Source: Thiomicrorhabdus sp963677355 (GTDB lineage Bacteria > Pseudomonadota > Gammaproteobacteria > Thiomicrospirales > Thiomicrospiraceae). From it: 64,000 nt of DNA. Positions 54,853 through 63,421 of the stretch are shown piece by piece. How positions within the stretch are numbered: the stretch's first letter is position 1; each line of letters begins with the position of its first letter. The notes under the pieces were generated by a model that had not been told where the DNA came from, ran no database searches, and saw nothing but the letters and a program-made list of their open reading frames with translations. The stretch lies in contig CAXXXQ010000002.1 in the NCBI GenBank assembly GCA_963677355.2, forward strand, positions 806,001-870,000, given 5' to 3'. The position numbers and the translations under genes are program-made.

Positions 54853-55293
54853 ATGAATAAAAAAGAAACTCTGTCTAATCTCAGATCAGCTAAATCCTAC
54901 TTGGTGCAATGGAAATCGCATATTCAAGGATTTGCTCTAGGCATGCCGGTTGACGCTCGACATCTGCCGTTAATTCATATCGACAGCCTTTATTCGAAAT
55001 GGTTTTACAGTGAAGCCCAAGGATTAAAAGGTCTAGCAGGATTTGCCGAAATCGGCCCGACGATTGAAGAGTGTTTTACGCAATTTCAAAAACTGCATAA
55101 ACTCGTTCAATCCGAACCGCAAAAAGCGGGATTGTTCGCCTCTCAAGCCAAAGCCGATCAAAACCATAAAGAAGAGATCGAAGCTCAAGCCGGCGAAGTG
55201 TTTAATAAAATTAAAACCCTGATTGAATTGACCAAACAGCTGGAAAAAGCCGCCTCAAAACTTTCCGAAGAAGAGTTTGAAGCTCTAATTTAA
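54853..55293 (+). CDS. Degenerate CZB-like protein, paralogue of the preceding gene
   Basis: 146 residues. It aligns with the preceding protein with no gap over the first 75 positions (shared K3-K4-E5, W20, V33-D34, H37, P39, I41-H42, W50). All four zinc ligands have changed: H17 to Leu, C45 to Ser, H71 to Ile and H75 to Phe. It therefore keeps the fold but should not bind zinc at that site. It probably arose by tandem duplication and may pair with the zinc-binding copy. The last residues, LSEEEFEALI, echo LTEEELQELY. Confidence 0.82.
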   Translation: MNKKETLSNLRSAKSYLVQWKSHIQGFALGMPVDARHLPLIHIDSLYSKWFYSEAQGLKGLAGFAEIGPTIEECFTQFQKLHKLVQSEPQKAGLFASQAKADQNHKEEIEAQAGEVFNKIKTLIELTKQLEKAASKLSEEEFEALI

Positions 55294-55340
55294 GCTGCCT
55301 TCCCGCCCTCTCAATAAGCATCCGTTTCATTTTTTAATCT

Positions 55341-55374
55341 GCCGAATAGCCTAAATATTCAAGGCTATTCCGGC
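55341..55374. repeat. Inverted repeat overlapping the end of the lon-like gene
   Basis: GCCGAATAGCCT and AGGCTATTC-CGGC pair over 12 bp with one bulged C. It lies between converging genes and includes the lon-like stop. No T run on either strand, so a terminator role is only possible. Confidence 0.4.
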
Positions 55375-57755
55375 TTAACATTCATCGCTTCTAACGAAGC
55401 AACCACTTTTGCATTCACACTGCCTTTCGAGAAACGGCCTTTTTTGTTCAATTTACCGGCTTTTAACCCCGTAAATAGAGAAATGGCATCGTCAATATGG
55501 CTCATGGTATAGACATGGAACTGCCCTTGTTCGACTGCATCACGAACATTGGTATTCAACATCAGGTGCGCCGCATTGGCTTGCGGAATGATCACCCCTT
55601 GCGTTCCGGTTAAACCGCGTGCTTCACAAATCTTATAGAAACCTTCAATTTTCTCGTTAACGCCACCGATTGGCTGAATTTCACCAAACTGGTTGATCGA
55701 TCCGGTAATCGCTAAATCCTGACGCATCGGTAATTGAGCAATCGAAGAAAGCAGCGCCAATAATTCGGCGGATGAGGCTGAATCCCCTTCTACACCGTTA
55801 TAGGATTGCTCCATAACAATCGAACCGCTAAAACCGAGCGCTCGATCACGCATATAACGACCACGCAGGTAACCGGAAAGAATCAGCATCCCTTTAGAGT
55901 GAATCGGGCCGGCCATATCGACTTCACGCTCGATATCCACCACCCCTTCATCTCCGGCTGACGCCTGAGCGGTAATCCTGACCGGTTGACCGAACGATTG
56001 GCGCCCAACCGTCAAAACTGTCAAACCATTGACCATACCGACATGCTCGCCTTGCGTGTTGATCAACACCTGTTGCTCGGTGATAGCACGATGGTAGTAA
56101 TCTTCCGTCTGTCCGGTGTGGAATTCACGTTGCAAAATCGTATTTTCAATGGTGGCGCGCGAAACCGACGCTTCCGAATTGGCACGGGCATAAGCGTTAG
56201 CTTCGGCCAACACATCTCGTAAAATCGCTTTATTACTGTAGAGGCGATCCTCGTCTTCCGCCATGCGAGAAGCGTATTCAATCAAACGCTCGAAAGCGGA
56301 CGTTTCAATCGGCAGGTTATCCCAATCCTCAACTTCCGAAGCGAGTTGTTTCGCTAACGTCAGTTCATGTTCAGGTGTTCTCGATAACTCGACCTCAAAC
56401 TCAACCTGAATCTTAAACAGGCGTCCGAATTGCGCATCAATCTCCTGTAAAGCATAGAAATGCGCAGCTTGGCCGACTAGAACCAAGGTCAAATTAAGCG
56501 GAAAATCCGGAAGATGGTATGGCGCCACACTGCTGGAAGACGGTACTTCAAAAGTCAAACTTTTGCTCATCAAGGCCGCTTTCAGGTTGGACCAGATTTC
56601 CGGATCTTTCAATAACGATTGAATGTTTAAAATCAAAAAACCGCCGTTCGCTTTCTGCAAAAGTCCGGCTTGGTGACTCATAGCCAAACTGACGGTATCG
56701 GTCGCATTGGCCGCTGCTGAATTAATGGTGTAACCGAACAGCTTCGGCATGGTTGCGTTCTGCTCGTAAATGATCGGCGCATGTTTCAAGCCGCGGTGAT
56801 CCACCAACAGATTAACTTCAAAGATCGACAAGCCCTGCTGTTCGGCGAGCAACTCGTCAATGCTGCTTTGCGCATTGGAAGTCACTTGTTCGGCATTCTG
56901 ATCCCAAAACAGATGCAGTTTGGAAACGATCCCTTTTTGCAACTGATCCAGATAGTGATTAATTTCTGGTGTCTTACCGAATTCCATTTTTAAAGTTTGG
57001 ATCAACGGTTCCAAGTACTCGTTAGCCACCTCTGTATTCAACTTACGTCCCGCATCCATATATTCATGCTGTAGGAACGGAAAGTGCGTCAAGCCTTTAT
57101 TCAAAGCCTCTTCAACCTGGTTAAAAGCATCCATAAAGTGTTTTTGCGTTGCTTCGTCAAAAGCGGCCAAGTCGGAAGCCCGGTAGTGTTTATCATCAAT
57201 AACGGCGGACAACACAAAATTGTTTTCACTCTGAGTAATGGCAATACTCAGCTCATCAGCCAATTCAAAAGCCGGTTCCAATACCGCCTCTTGTTTATGG
57301 CTTAGCTCATTATCGAGCTGTTGACTTCTCAACTGGTAAGCGTGGCCGTCAAACAGCACCGGTAACTGTGATTTAAGCTGGGTCACAAACGATTCGACCG
57401 CCGTTTTAAACTCAACCCCTACGCCGGCATCAAAATAGAGATACAGTGTCTTATTCGCTTCGCTAAAATCCGACACCAAAACCACGTCTTTCGGAATCGA
57501 TTTTTGCTCTGCCGACACTTTCAGCATCGCTTTGGTCATGCCTATTCGCCCGACACCCGGCTCCCCCATAATAAAGATATGGTTATGGTTGCGTTTCATA
57601 TGAAGGCCGAAATTCAGCGATTGATAGGCGCGCGGATGAAAGTGCTGCATAAAATCGAGAATTTCGGCATCTTTGCCTTTTACTTTGACGGGATCAAATC
57701 CGGACGCTGTTAGATTAGAAAAACGGTATAACTGCTTGGCGGTGAGTTTTTGCAT
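55365..57755 (-). CDS. Lon-like ATP-dependent protease (AAA plus S16 domain)
   Basis: 796 residues. The N-terminal two thirds hold an AAA-type region of the LonB/YcbZ sort (HIFIMGEPGVGRIGMTK, GFLILNIQSLL as Walker B region). The C-terminal S16 protease has the catalytic Ser659 in GDSASSAEL and Lys702 in GGVNEKIEG, 43 residues apart as in Lon. The Walker A is odd: GxxxxGK[ST] reads G64...G69-R70-I71, so Lys and Ser/Thr are missing. It lacks the Lon substrate-binding N-domain. The substrate is unknown. A single gene between the CZB pair and amtB. Confidence 0.88.
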   Translation of the reverse strand: MQKLTAKQLYRFSNLTASGFDPVKVKGKDAEILDFMQHFHPRAYQSLNFGLHMKRNHNHIFIMGEPGVGRIGMTKAMLKVSAEQKSIPKDVVLVSDFSEANKTLYLYFDAGVGVEFKTAVESFVTQLKSQLPVLFDGHAYQLRSQQLDNELSHKQEAVLEPAFELADELSIAITQSENNFVLSAVIDDKHYRASDLAAFDEATQKHFMDAFNQVEEALNKGLTHFPFLQHEYMDAGRKLNTEVANEYLEPLIQTLKMEFGKTPEINHYLDQLQKGIVSKLHLFWDQNAEQVTSNAQSSIDELLAEQQGLSIFEVNLLVDHRGLKHAPIIYEQNATMPKLFGYTINSAAANATDTVSLAMSHQAGLLQKANGGFLILNIQSLLKDPEIWSNLKAALMSKSLTFEVPSSSSVAPYHLPDFPLNLTLVLVGQAAHFYALQEIDAQFGRLFKIQVEFEVELSRTPEHELTLAKQLASEVEDWDNLPIETSAFERLIEYASRMAEDEDRLYSNKAILRDVLAEANAYARANSEASVSRATIENTILQREFHTGQTEDYYHRAITEQQVLINTQGEHVGMVNGLTVLTVGRQSFGQPVRITAQASAGDEGVVDIEREVDMAGPIHSKGMLILSGYLRGRYMRDRALGFSGSIVMEQSYNGVEGDSASSAELLALLSSIAQLPMRQDLAITGSINQFGEIQPIGGVNEKIEGFYKICEARGLTGTQGVIIPQANAAHLMLNTNVRDAVEQGQFHVYTMSHIDDAISLFTGLKAGKLNKKGRFSKGSVNAKVVASLEAMNVKPE

Positions 57756-57832
57756 AGAGATAGAACTTTAATCTTGTGGCTATTATTGTAATTTTTAGGA
57801 TTCGTATTCATGCGATACAGGCTTAATATACC

Positions 57833-57861
57833 AAAAAGCCCGCTACGAAGAGCGGGCTTTT
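57833..57861 (-). terminator. Terminator downstream of amtB
   Basis: On the minus strand AGCCCGCTCTTCGTAGCGGGCT followed by a T run, about 50 nt after the amtB stop. The A run on the other side makes it symmetric, but only amtB reads into it. Confidence 0.85.
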
Positions 57862-57912
57862 ATCCATTCGTTTCACAAAAAACGAAACGTTAAAAATGAC
57901 CGGACGGCATGC

Positions 57913-59130
57913 CTAGTAATCTTCACGCGGCGGGTTGGCGTGAATTCTGTGAATGGCCAAGTCGGCCCCTTCATACTGTTCATCTTCGTCCATACGAATC
58001 GCCGAGAACATATTCACCACCATATAAACGATGTATCCGCCAATGAATGCAATACCGATGCCGATCAAAATACCGACAATCTGCGACATCAAAGAAACAC
58101 CACCCAGACCGCCTAAAGCTTCGGAACCAAAAATACCGGCGGCAAACGCGCCCCAAACACCGACTAAACCGTGTAAAGGCCAGACACCCAATACATCATC
58201 CACTTTCAATTTAGTTTGTGTCCAAGTAAAGGCTTTAACAAATAACGCACCGGCAACCAAACCGATGACCAAAGCCCCTAGCGGATTCACCACGTCAGAA
58301 CCGGCACAGATCGCCACCAAACCGGCTAGCGGACCGTTATGGACAAAACCGGGGTCTTTATCACCGACAAAAGTCGCCGCCAAAATACCGCCTACCATCG
58401 CCATTAAAGAGTTCATCGCGACCAAACCTTGAATACCTTCAATCGCTTGTGCAGACATCACATTGAAGCCGAACCAACCCACGGAAAGAATCCATGCGCC
58501 AAGCGCCAGAAACGGAATACTTGAAGGCGGATGAGACTGGCGGATTTTACCTTGGCTGTCATAACGGTTATGACGTGCACCCAAGACTAGAATTGCCGCC
58601 AAAGCGATCCAACCACCGACACCATGAACAACAATAGAACCGGCAAAGTCGTGGAATCCGGCACCGAAAGTCGCTTCCAACCAAGCCTGAATACCGAAAT
58701 TACCGTTCCATGAAATACCTTCAAACAGTGGATAGATAAAAGCCACCGTTAGGAAGGTAGCTGCCAAAACAGGGTAAAAACGCGCACGCTCCGCGATTCC
58801 ACCGGAGACAATTGCCGGAATCGCCGCAGCAAATGTCATTAGAAAGAAGAATTTAACCAACTCATAACCTGACTTTTCCGTCATCGCCTGAGTTAATTGG
58901 CCGTCGATGTTGAAGCCTAGGAAAACGCCGTAAGCCACACCGTAACCGATAAAGAAGTAAGCGACGGTCGAGACACCTAAATCACTCATGATCTTAACCA
59001 GAGCATTAACCTGGTTTTTATGTTGGACGGTACCAACCTCTAAAAATGCAAATCCGGCGTGCATAAACAAAACTAAAATTGCACCCAACAAAATAAACAG
59101 TACGTCTAAACTGGTCGTTAGCTGTTCCAT
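57913..59130 (-). CDS. amt: Ammonium transporter AmtB
   Basis: 405 residues, about eleven membrane helices. It conducts ammonium across the inner membrane. The twin pore histidines lie in IVVHGVGGW and WPLHGLVGVWG; FAFLEVGTVQHKN and GGIAERARFYP are family motifs. No cleavable signal peptide is visible at the N-terminus. glnK is not adjacent, unlike the usual glnK-amtB pair. An upstream promoter and a leader inverted repeat are listed separately. Confidence 0.95.
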   Translation of the reverse strand: MEQLTTSLDVLFILLGAILVLFMHAGFAFLEVGTVQHKNQVNALVKIMSDLGVSTVAYFFIGYGVAYGVFLGFNIDGQLTQAMTEKSGYELVKFFFLMTFAAAIPAIVSGGIAERARFYPVLAATFLTVAFIYPLFEGISWNGNFGIQAWLEATFGAGFHDFAGSIVVHGVGGWIALAAILVLGARHNRYDSQGKIRQSHPPSSIPFLALGAWILSVGWFGFNVMSAQAIEGIQGLVAMNSLMAMVGGILAATFVGDKDPGFVHNGPLAGLVAICAGSDVVNPLGALVIGLVAGALFVKAFTWTQTKLKVDDVLGVWPLHGLVGVWGAFAAGIFGSEALGGLGGVSLMSQIVGILIGIGIAFIGGYIVYMVVNMFSAIRMDEDEQYEGADLAIHRIHANPPREDY

Positions 59131-59154
59131 TTTATCCTCTATTTCATTTTCTCT

Positions 59155-59176
59155 TTAAAGTCCGCGTCGACTTTAA
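59155..59176. repeat. Inverted repeat in the amtB leader
   Basis: TTAAAGTC and GACTTTAA, 8 bp perfect with a 6-nt spacer, 25-46 nt before the amtB start and downstream of its promoter. It could be an operator or an RNA hairpin. Confidence 0.45.
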
Positions 59177-59207
59177 GTTTATTTCATTTATATTGACCTA
59201 AAAACCG

Positions 59208-59236
59208 ATAATATAAACACGTAAAATCAAAGACAA
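59208..59236 (-). promoter_or_regulatory. Candidate sigma-70 promoter of amtB
   Basis: On the minus strand TTGTCT, a 17-nt spacer and TATTAT. I saw no sigma-54 type GG-N10-GC promoter, which would be usual for nitrogen control. Confidence 0.5.
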
Positions 59237-59265
59237 TTCTAACAAATCCTCTTTACACGAGCCCA

Positions 59266-60198
59266 ATGAAAGCAAATCCTACGCCTTTAACCCGAATTTA
59301 CAGCGACTTATTTGAACAACATCAAGTTCAAGTATGGATAAAGCATGACTACATGCGGCATCCAGAGGTTCAAGGAAATAAATGGCACAAGCTCAAATAC
59401 AATTTAAAGCAGGCTATCGACAATAAAAAAAACACTTTACTGACCTTTGGTGGTGCATATTCGAACCATATTGCGGCAGTTTCAGCAGCTGCCAAATCAA
59501 TGAATTTACACAGCATCGGCATCATCCGTGGCGATGAATTGGCAGCCAACCAAGAGCGCTGGAGCCACACTTTAAAACAAGCACATCAGAATCAAATGCA
59601 ACTTAATTTCATTAGCCGGCAAGACTACCGATTAAAGTCAAACGATGAATACCTGCAACAACTGCAAACCGAATATCCGCATGCTTATATCCTGCCTGAA
59701 GGCGGCAGTAACAAATTGGCTGTTTTAGGGTTTGCAGAATTGATGCAAGAGATCAACCAACAGCTACCGCAATGGTCACGCCTATTTAGCGCCGTCGGCA
59801 CCGGCGGCACTCTTGCGGGTTTAACGGCATTTGCCTATTCAGGAATTGTTGAACCGGTTACAAGCGTCAAAAAAGTCATCGGCATTCCGGTCCTCAAACA
59901 GGGCGAATATTTGATTCCCGCTATCCAAAATTGGATAACCGATATCTCAAACAATCAACCTCAAACTGCCGACTGGGAACTGTTAACTCAATATCATCAC
60001 GGCGGCTACGCCAAACAAACCGATGACCTAATTAACTTCCAAGCCGAGTTTGAAACACAGCATCATGTCCCGCTTGACCCTATTTACACCAGCAAAACTT
60101 TCTATGCATTTTATGACCAATTACAGTCGGGCAACATTCCTGAAAACAGTCGGGTCATCTTATACCACAGTGGAGGATTACAAGGTATAAAAACATAG
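59266..60198 (+). CDS. D-cysteine desulfhydrase / ACC deaminase family PLP enzyme
   Basis: 310 residues. A fold-type II PLP enzyme. PLP Lys is in VQGNKWHKLKYNL; TFGGAYSNHIAAVSAAA is the phosphate/substrate loop, and SAVGTGGTLAGLTAF binds PLP phosphate. Family members break down D-cysteine to pyruvate, ammonia and sulfide, or deaminate aminocyclopropane carboxylate; the first fits a sulfur bacterium, but sequence alone does not decide. It is divergent from amtB. Confidence 0.85.
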   Translation: MKANPTPLTRIYSDLFEQHQVQVWIKHDYMRHPEVQGNKWHKLKYNLKQAIDNKKNTLLTFGGAYSNHIAAVSAAAKSMNLHSIGIIRGDELAANQERWSHTLKQAHQNQMQLNFISRQDYRLKSNDEYLQQLQTEYPHAYILPEGGSNKLAVLGFAELMQEINQQLPQWSRLFSAVGTGGTLAGLTAFAYSGIVEPVTSVKKVIGIPVLKQGEYLIPAIQNWITDISNNQPQTADWELLTQYHHGGYAKQTDDLINFQAEFETQHHVPLDPIYTSKTFYAFYDQLQSGNIPENSRVILYHSGGLQGIKT

Positions 60199-60549
60199 AA
60201 GTAGAATTAATAAAAAATCGTAATAATTTGATTTAAATAAACATTTAAAAAATAAAAGCATTATCTATAAAATTAGAAATCACATTAGCTTCAATCCTAA
60301 ATACCTTAACTCTTCATAAACCGGTTTAACTTTCTGTCAAGCCTGTAACTTATGCTCAACCCGTTTTTATCCATACTTTAAATAAGGATATTTAGCGTAT
60401 TTTTCATAATGTAGAAATTACCTAGGATTACAACCTTGCCATAAATTTTTTTTGTTATCATTCATTGATAAATTTAGTTACAAGGCGACTTCTCTAAGCC
60501 ATAAATCAATTCTATAATAGTCTAAAATTCATTAATGGGAGTGACCACT
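60199..60549. other. AT-rich intergenic region before the SQR-like gene
   Basis: 351 bases without a convincing gene. It is much more AT-rich than its surroundings. A perfect TATAAT (60513-60518) stands about 30 nt before the SQR-like start with no good -35, so an activator-dependent promoter is possible. Confidence 0.5.
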
Positions 60550-61674
60550 ATGAACATTACCATCCTAGGAACCGGGTTTGCGGCATTAACCGCAATCAAA
60601 CAGACTCGTAAGGCGGCTCCAAACGCAAACATTACAGTGATTGCACCTAAAGAAACTTTTGTTTATTACCCTAGCCTCATCTGGATTCCTTCCGGTATGC
60701 GTTCCGGTGACGATCTGCGCATCAACCTGCACAACTTCTTTAACCGTCAAAAAGTAGAATTCATTGAAGCCACGGTTGAAAACGTGACCAATGGCGGTCG
60801 TACTGTAGTTACCGATAAGGGCGAATACAAAAACGACGGGCTGATTATTGCCACAGGTGGACGCTTCATTAAAAAACTGCCCGGAATCGAACACGCTATC
60901 ACCCCTTGTGAAGGAATTGATGCCGCAACCAAAATCAAACAACGCCTAGACGGCATGACCGGCGGCACAATCGCTATCGGTTTCGGCGGCAACCCTAAAG
61001 AGCCTGCAGCGATGCGTGGTGGTCCAATGTTCGAATTCCTGTTCGGGATCGATAATCTACTACGTCGTCAAGGACGCCGCGACAAATTTAAGCTGGTATT
61101 CTTCAACCCAGCTCCAGAACCCGGTAAACGTCTCGGGCCTAAAGTACCTGGCAATCTCGTTAAGATGATGACCAAAAAAGGCATCGAATCCCATCTGGGT
61201 CATAAGATGGTCGGTTTCGAAGAAAACAAAGTCAAAACCGAAGGTGGTGAATTTGATGCCGATCTGATTCTGTTCATGCCGGGCATGACCGGACCGGCCT
61301 GGTTGCCGAATTCAGAGTTACCTAAATCCGAAGGAGGCATGATCAAAGCCGACATGCACGCTAAAGTGGAAGGTTATGACAATGTCTATGTCGCCGGTGA
61401 TGCAGGTAGTTTCCCGGGACCCGACTGGCAAGCCAAGCAGGCGCATGCTGCCGACCTGCAAGCCGTAGCGGCTGCCAAAAACTTGGTTAAATCTCTTAAC
61501 GGACAAACCGATTTCGAAGAATTTAAACACGAACTGATCTGTATTGTGGACACCCTTTCACACGGTATCTTGATTAAGCGTACCGAACAAGGCACCACTC
61601 TATTACCTCCATGCCGTTTACTGCATTTTGCCAAACGTGCATTCGAGTGGATATATCTCAGACAGTACCGATAA
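60550..61674 (+). CDS. Sulfide:quinone oxidoreductase-like flavoprotein (SQR/FCSD family)
   Basis: 374 residues. A two-dinucleotide-binding flavoprotein: ITILGTGFAALTAIKQ binds FAD ADP, LIIATGGRFIKKLPGIE is the second signature and VYVAGDAGSFPGPDWQAKQ the C-terminal FAD site. Cysteines C120, C331 and C355 are placed as candidates for the redox/polysulfide site of SQR. The C-terminus (LLHFAKRAFEWIYL) is amphipathic, suited to membrane binding. It likely oxidises sulfide and passes electrons to quinone; the SQR subtype is not determined. GGGAGTG precedes the ATG at 60550. An unknown gene follows after 43 nt. Confidence 0.85.
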   Translation: MNITILGTGFAALTAIKQTRKAAPNANITVIAPKETFVYYPSLIWIPSGMRSGDDLRINLHNFFNRQKVEFIEATVENVTNGGRTVVTDKGEYKNDGLIIATGGRFIKKLPGIEHAITPCEGIDAATKIKQRLDGMTGGTIAIGFGGNPKEPAAMRGGPMFEFLFGIDNLLRRQGRRDKFKLVFFNPAPEPGKRLGPKVPGNLVKMMTKKGIESHLGHKMVGFEENKVKTEGGEFDADLILFMPGMTGPAWLPNSELPKSEGGMIKADMHAKVEGYDNVYVAGDAGSFPGPDWQAKQAHAADLQAVAAAKNLVKSLNGQTDFEEFKHELICIVDTLSHGILIKRTEQGTTLLPPCRLLHFAKRAFEWIYLRQYR

Positions 61675-61717
61675 TTTAGGAATAATTTTTTTAAACAATC
61701 AAACAAGGGCTATTTAA

Positions 61718-62104
61718 ATGCAACAAAAAATCTTCAAAGAAAAATATCCGATTTTTGTTTTAGAGTTCTCTAAAGAAGAATCAAAATTCGATAGCGTTCC
61801 TGCCATTCTTGACTTCCTGCAAGCTCAAGTTGAAGCGGATGAAAAAGCGACTTTCATCGCACGTTTTGATCACTACAGCCACACCAAAAGCATTAACGGT
61901 GAAATCGGCGAAGGTATCCAAGATGCGCAAAACCTGATTCTGTGTTTCGGTTTCCAACTGCCGTCACCGGATCCGGTAGCGGTTCGCCCTCGTTCAATCG
62001 GTGTAACCGATATGGGTGACAAGTTTGTGGTGAACTTCATGGAAGCACCAAACCCAATCGCCAACGACACTATGGAAGCTTGGGTTAAGCAGCTCGTTAA
62101 ATAA
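61718..62104 (+). CDS. Conserved-looking protein of unknown function paired with the SQR-like gene
   Basis: 128 residues, soluble, no signal peptide. It starts MQQKIFKEKYPIFVLEFSKE and contains TFIARFDHYSHTKSING and LCFGFQLPSPDPVAVRPR. I am not sure of its family; it resembles DUF-type proteins found beside sulfur-metabolism genes. The HYSHT segment could bind metal or cofactor, but this is speculative. It is evidently co-transcribed with the SQR-like gene and ends at a strong terminator. Confidence 0.8.
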   Translation: MQQKIFKEKYPIFVLEFSKEESKFDSVPAILDFLQAQVEADEKATFIARFDHYSHTKSINGEIGEGIQDAQNLILCFGFQLPSPDPVAVRPRSIGVTDMGDKFVVNFMEAPNPIANDTMEAWVKQLVK

Positions 62105-62128
62105 AACGCCTTCTGCTCCTATCTTGCC

Positions 62129-62162
62129 AAAAGCCGGAATTCATTTGAGTTCCGGCTTTTTT
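62129..62162 (+). terminator. Terminator of the SQR-like operon
   Basis: AAAGCCGGAA and TTCCGGCTTT form a 10-bp stem with a 10-nt loop, followed by a T run. Confidence 0.9.
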
Positions 62163-62295
62163 ATTGTCTGTTCTTCATTTGTTGCTCTGCAACATTCAAA
62201 CATTCAACGGCTGCAACCGGCTTGTATATCCTTTACACTAATAGTTTTACAAATTATGATGCCAATCCACGCTAAACGTCCGATACGCCATCGGC

Positions 62296-62802
62296 ATGGA
62301 AGACAGTAAATTGATTAAAACAACAAGCAACCGTAACATCATGACCCGACTAGGCTTAACCACTCTGCTCGGTCTCAGCATCGCCAGCTGGAATCAAACC
62401 GTCTTGGCCGCCAGCGTAACTGATACAGTCTCCGCAGCAGAAGCCAAAACGATTCCCGCCTCAGAAGATCAAATCCTGCACACCGATTTAATCATGCTGG
62501 CGCTTAAAGCCGATTTTTTCAATCGCCGCTGCCGCGGCATCAGCGTCAATAAAGACTTCAACAAGGTCAATCGCCTGTTTATTACCAAATACAGCCTGAC
62601 CGCCAATAACTACATCAAAACCTATATCAATCCCGATGTCAGAGCAGAAAAGCAGCTTCAAGAATTGGAATTCAAAAAAGAACTGAATAAAATCGGCGGT
62701 TGCGCTAAAGCCCGCGAACAAGGTTGGCGCAAACAAATTACCGACCTGTTTAATGAACTCTACCGACAAGCCGAACAATCCACTTGGTATCCAGAAGAAT
62801 AA
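62296..62802 (+). CDS. Exported protein of unknown function
   Basis: 168 residues from the ATG at 62296; an internal ATG at 62341 (RLGLTTLLGLSIASWNQTVL) would give a cleaner signal peptide and may be the true start. Processing is likely near VLAAS. The mature part is helical and charged, with two cysteines (RRCRG and GGCAKA) that could form a disulfide. I do not recognise a family. greB follows after 20 nt. Confidence 0.7.
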   Translation: MEDSKLIKTTSNRNIMTRLGLTTLLGLSIASWNQTVLAASVTDTVSAAEAKTIPASEDQILHTDLIMLALKADFFNRRCRGISVNKDFNKVNRLFITKYSLTANNYIKTYINPDVRAEKQLQELEFKKELNKIGGCAKAREQGWRKQITDLFNELYRQAEQSTWYPEE

Positions 62803-62822
62803 GCATAGAACCATAATAGAAC

Positions 62823-63308
62823 ATGAACTCAAGAGCGAACCTGATTACTCGTGAAGGCCGTGTGGCCTTGGAAAAAGAACTCGATCACCTTTGGCGTGTC
62901 GAACGCCGCGAAACCACACAAGCGGTTACCGAAGCCGCTGCTCACGGCGACCGCTCGGAAAACGCCGAGTATAAAGAAGGTAAACGCAAACTCAGAGAGA
63001 TTGACCGTCGCATCCGATTCTTAAGAAAACGTCTGGAAGCCGTTCAAGTCGTCGAATATTCACCGCAGCAAGACGGCAAAGTTTTCTTCGGCGCCTGGGT
63101 GGAACTGGAAAACGAAGACTGTGACATCCACCGCTACCGTATTGTCGGAGCCGATGAATTCGACCCCAAGAAAAACGCCATCAGTATCAACTCCCCCATG
63201 GCACGTGCCCTGATCGGCAAACAAGTCGATGATGAAGTCGTTGTTGAAACCCCTCAGGGTAAAAAACTTTGGTATATCAATCAGATTCAATACACGGAGT
63301 TCGAATAG
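62823..63308 (+). CDS. greB: Transcription elongation factor GreB
   Basis: 161 residues. It rescues backtracked RNA polymerase by stimulating transcript cleavage. The N-terminal coiled coil carries the two acidic tip residues in AAHGDRSENAEYKEGKRKLR, and the C-terminal FKBP-like domain has SPMARALIGKQVDDEV. The longer basic coiled coil and RRIRFLRKRLE favour GreB over GreA. Confidence 0.95.
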   Translation: MNSRANLITREGRVALEKELDHLWRVERRETTQAVTEAAAHGDRSENAEYKEGKRKLREIDRRIRFLRKRLEAVQVVEYSPQQDGKVFFGAWVELENEDCDIHRYRIVGADEFDPKKNAISINSPMARALIGKQVDDEVVVETPQGKKLWYINQIQYTEFE

Positions 63309-63421
63309 TTTTTTCATTACGATGTCTTCCAAAATAAACGAATGGAAAGCGTAGACACTGTAAAACAATAAACCCAATAAAATAATAAATGGTCATAGAT
63401 TGCCCATCATGAGGAGAAATC

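Noticed and set aside
60199..60534. Small RNA or tRNA gene in the AT-rich gap
   Set aside because: No cloverleaf, no strong hairpin with T run, and no gene-like frame was found.
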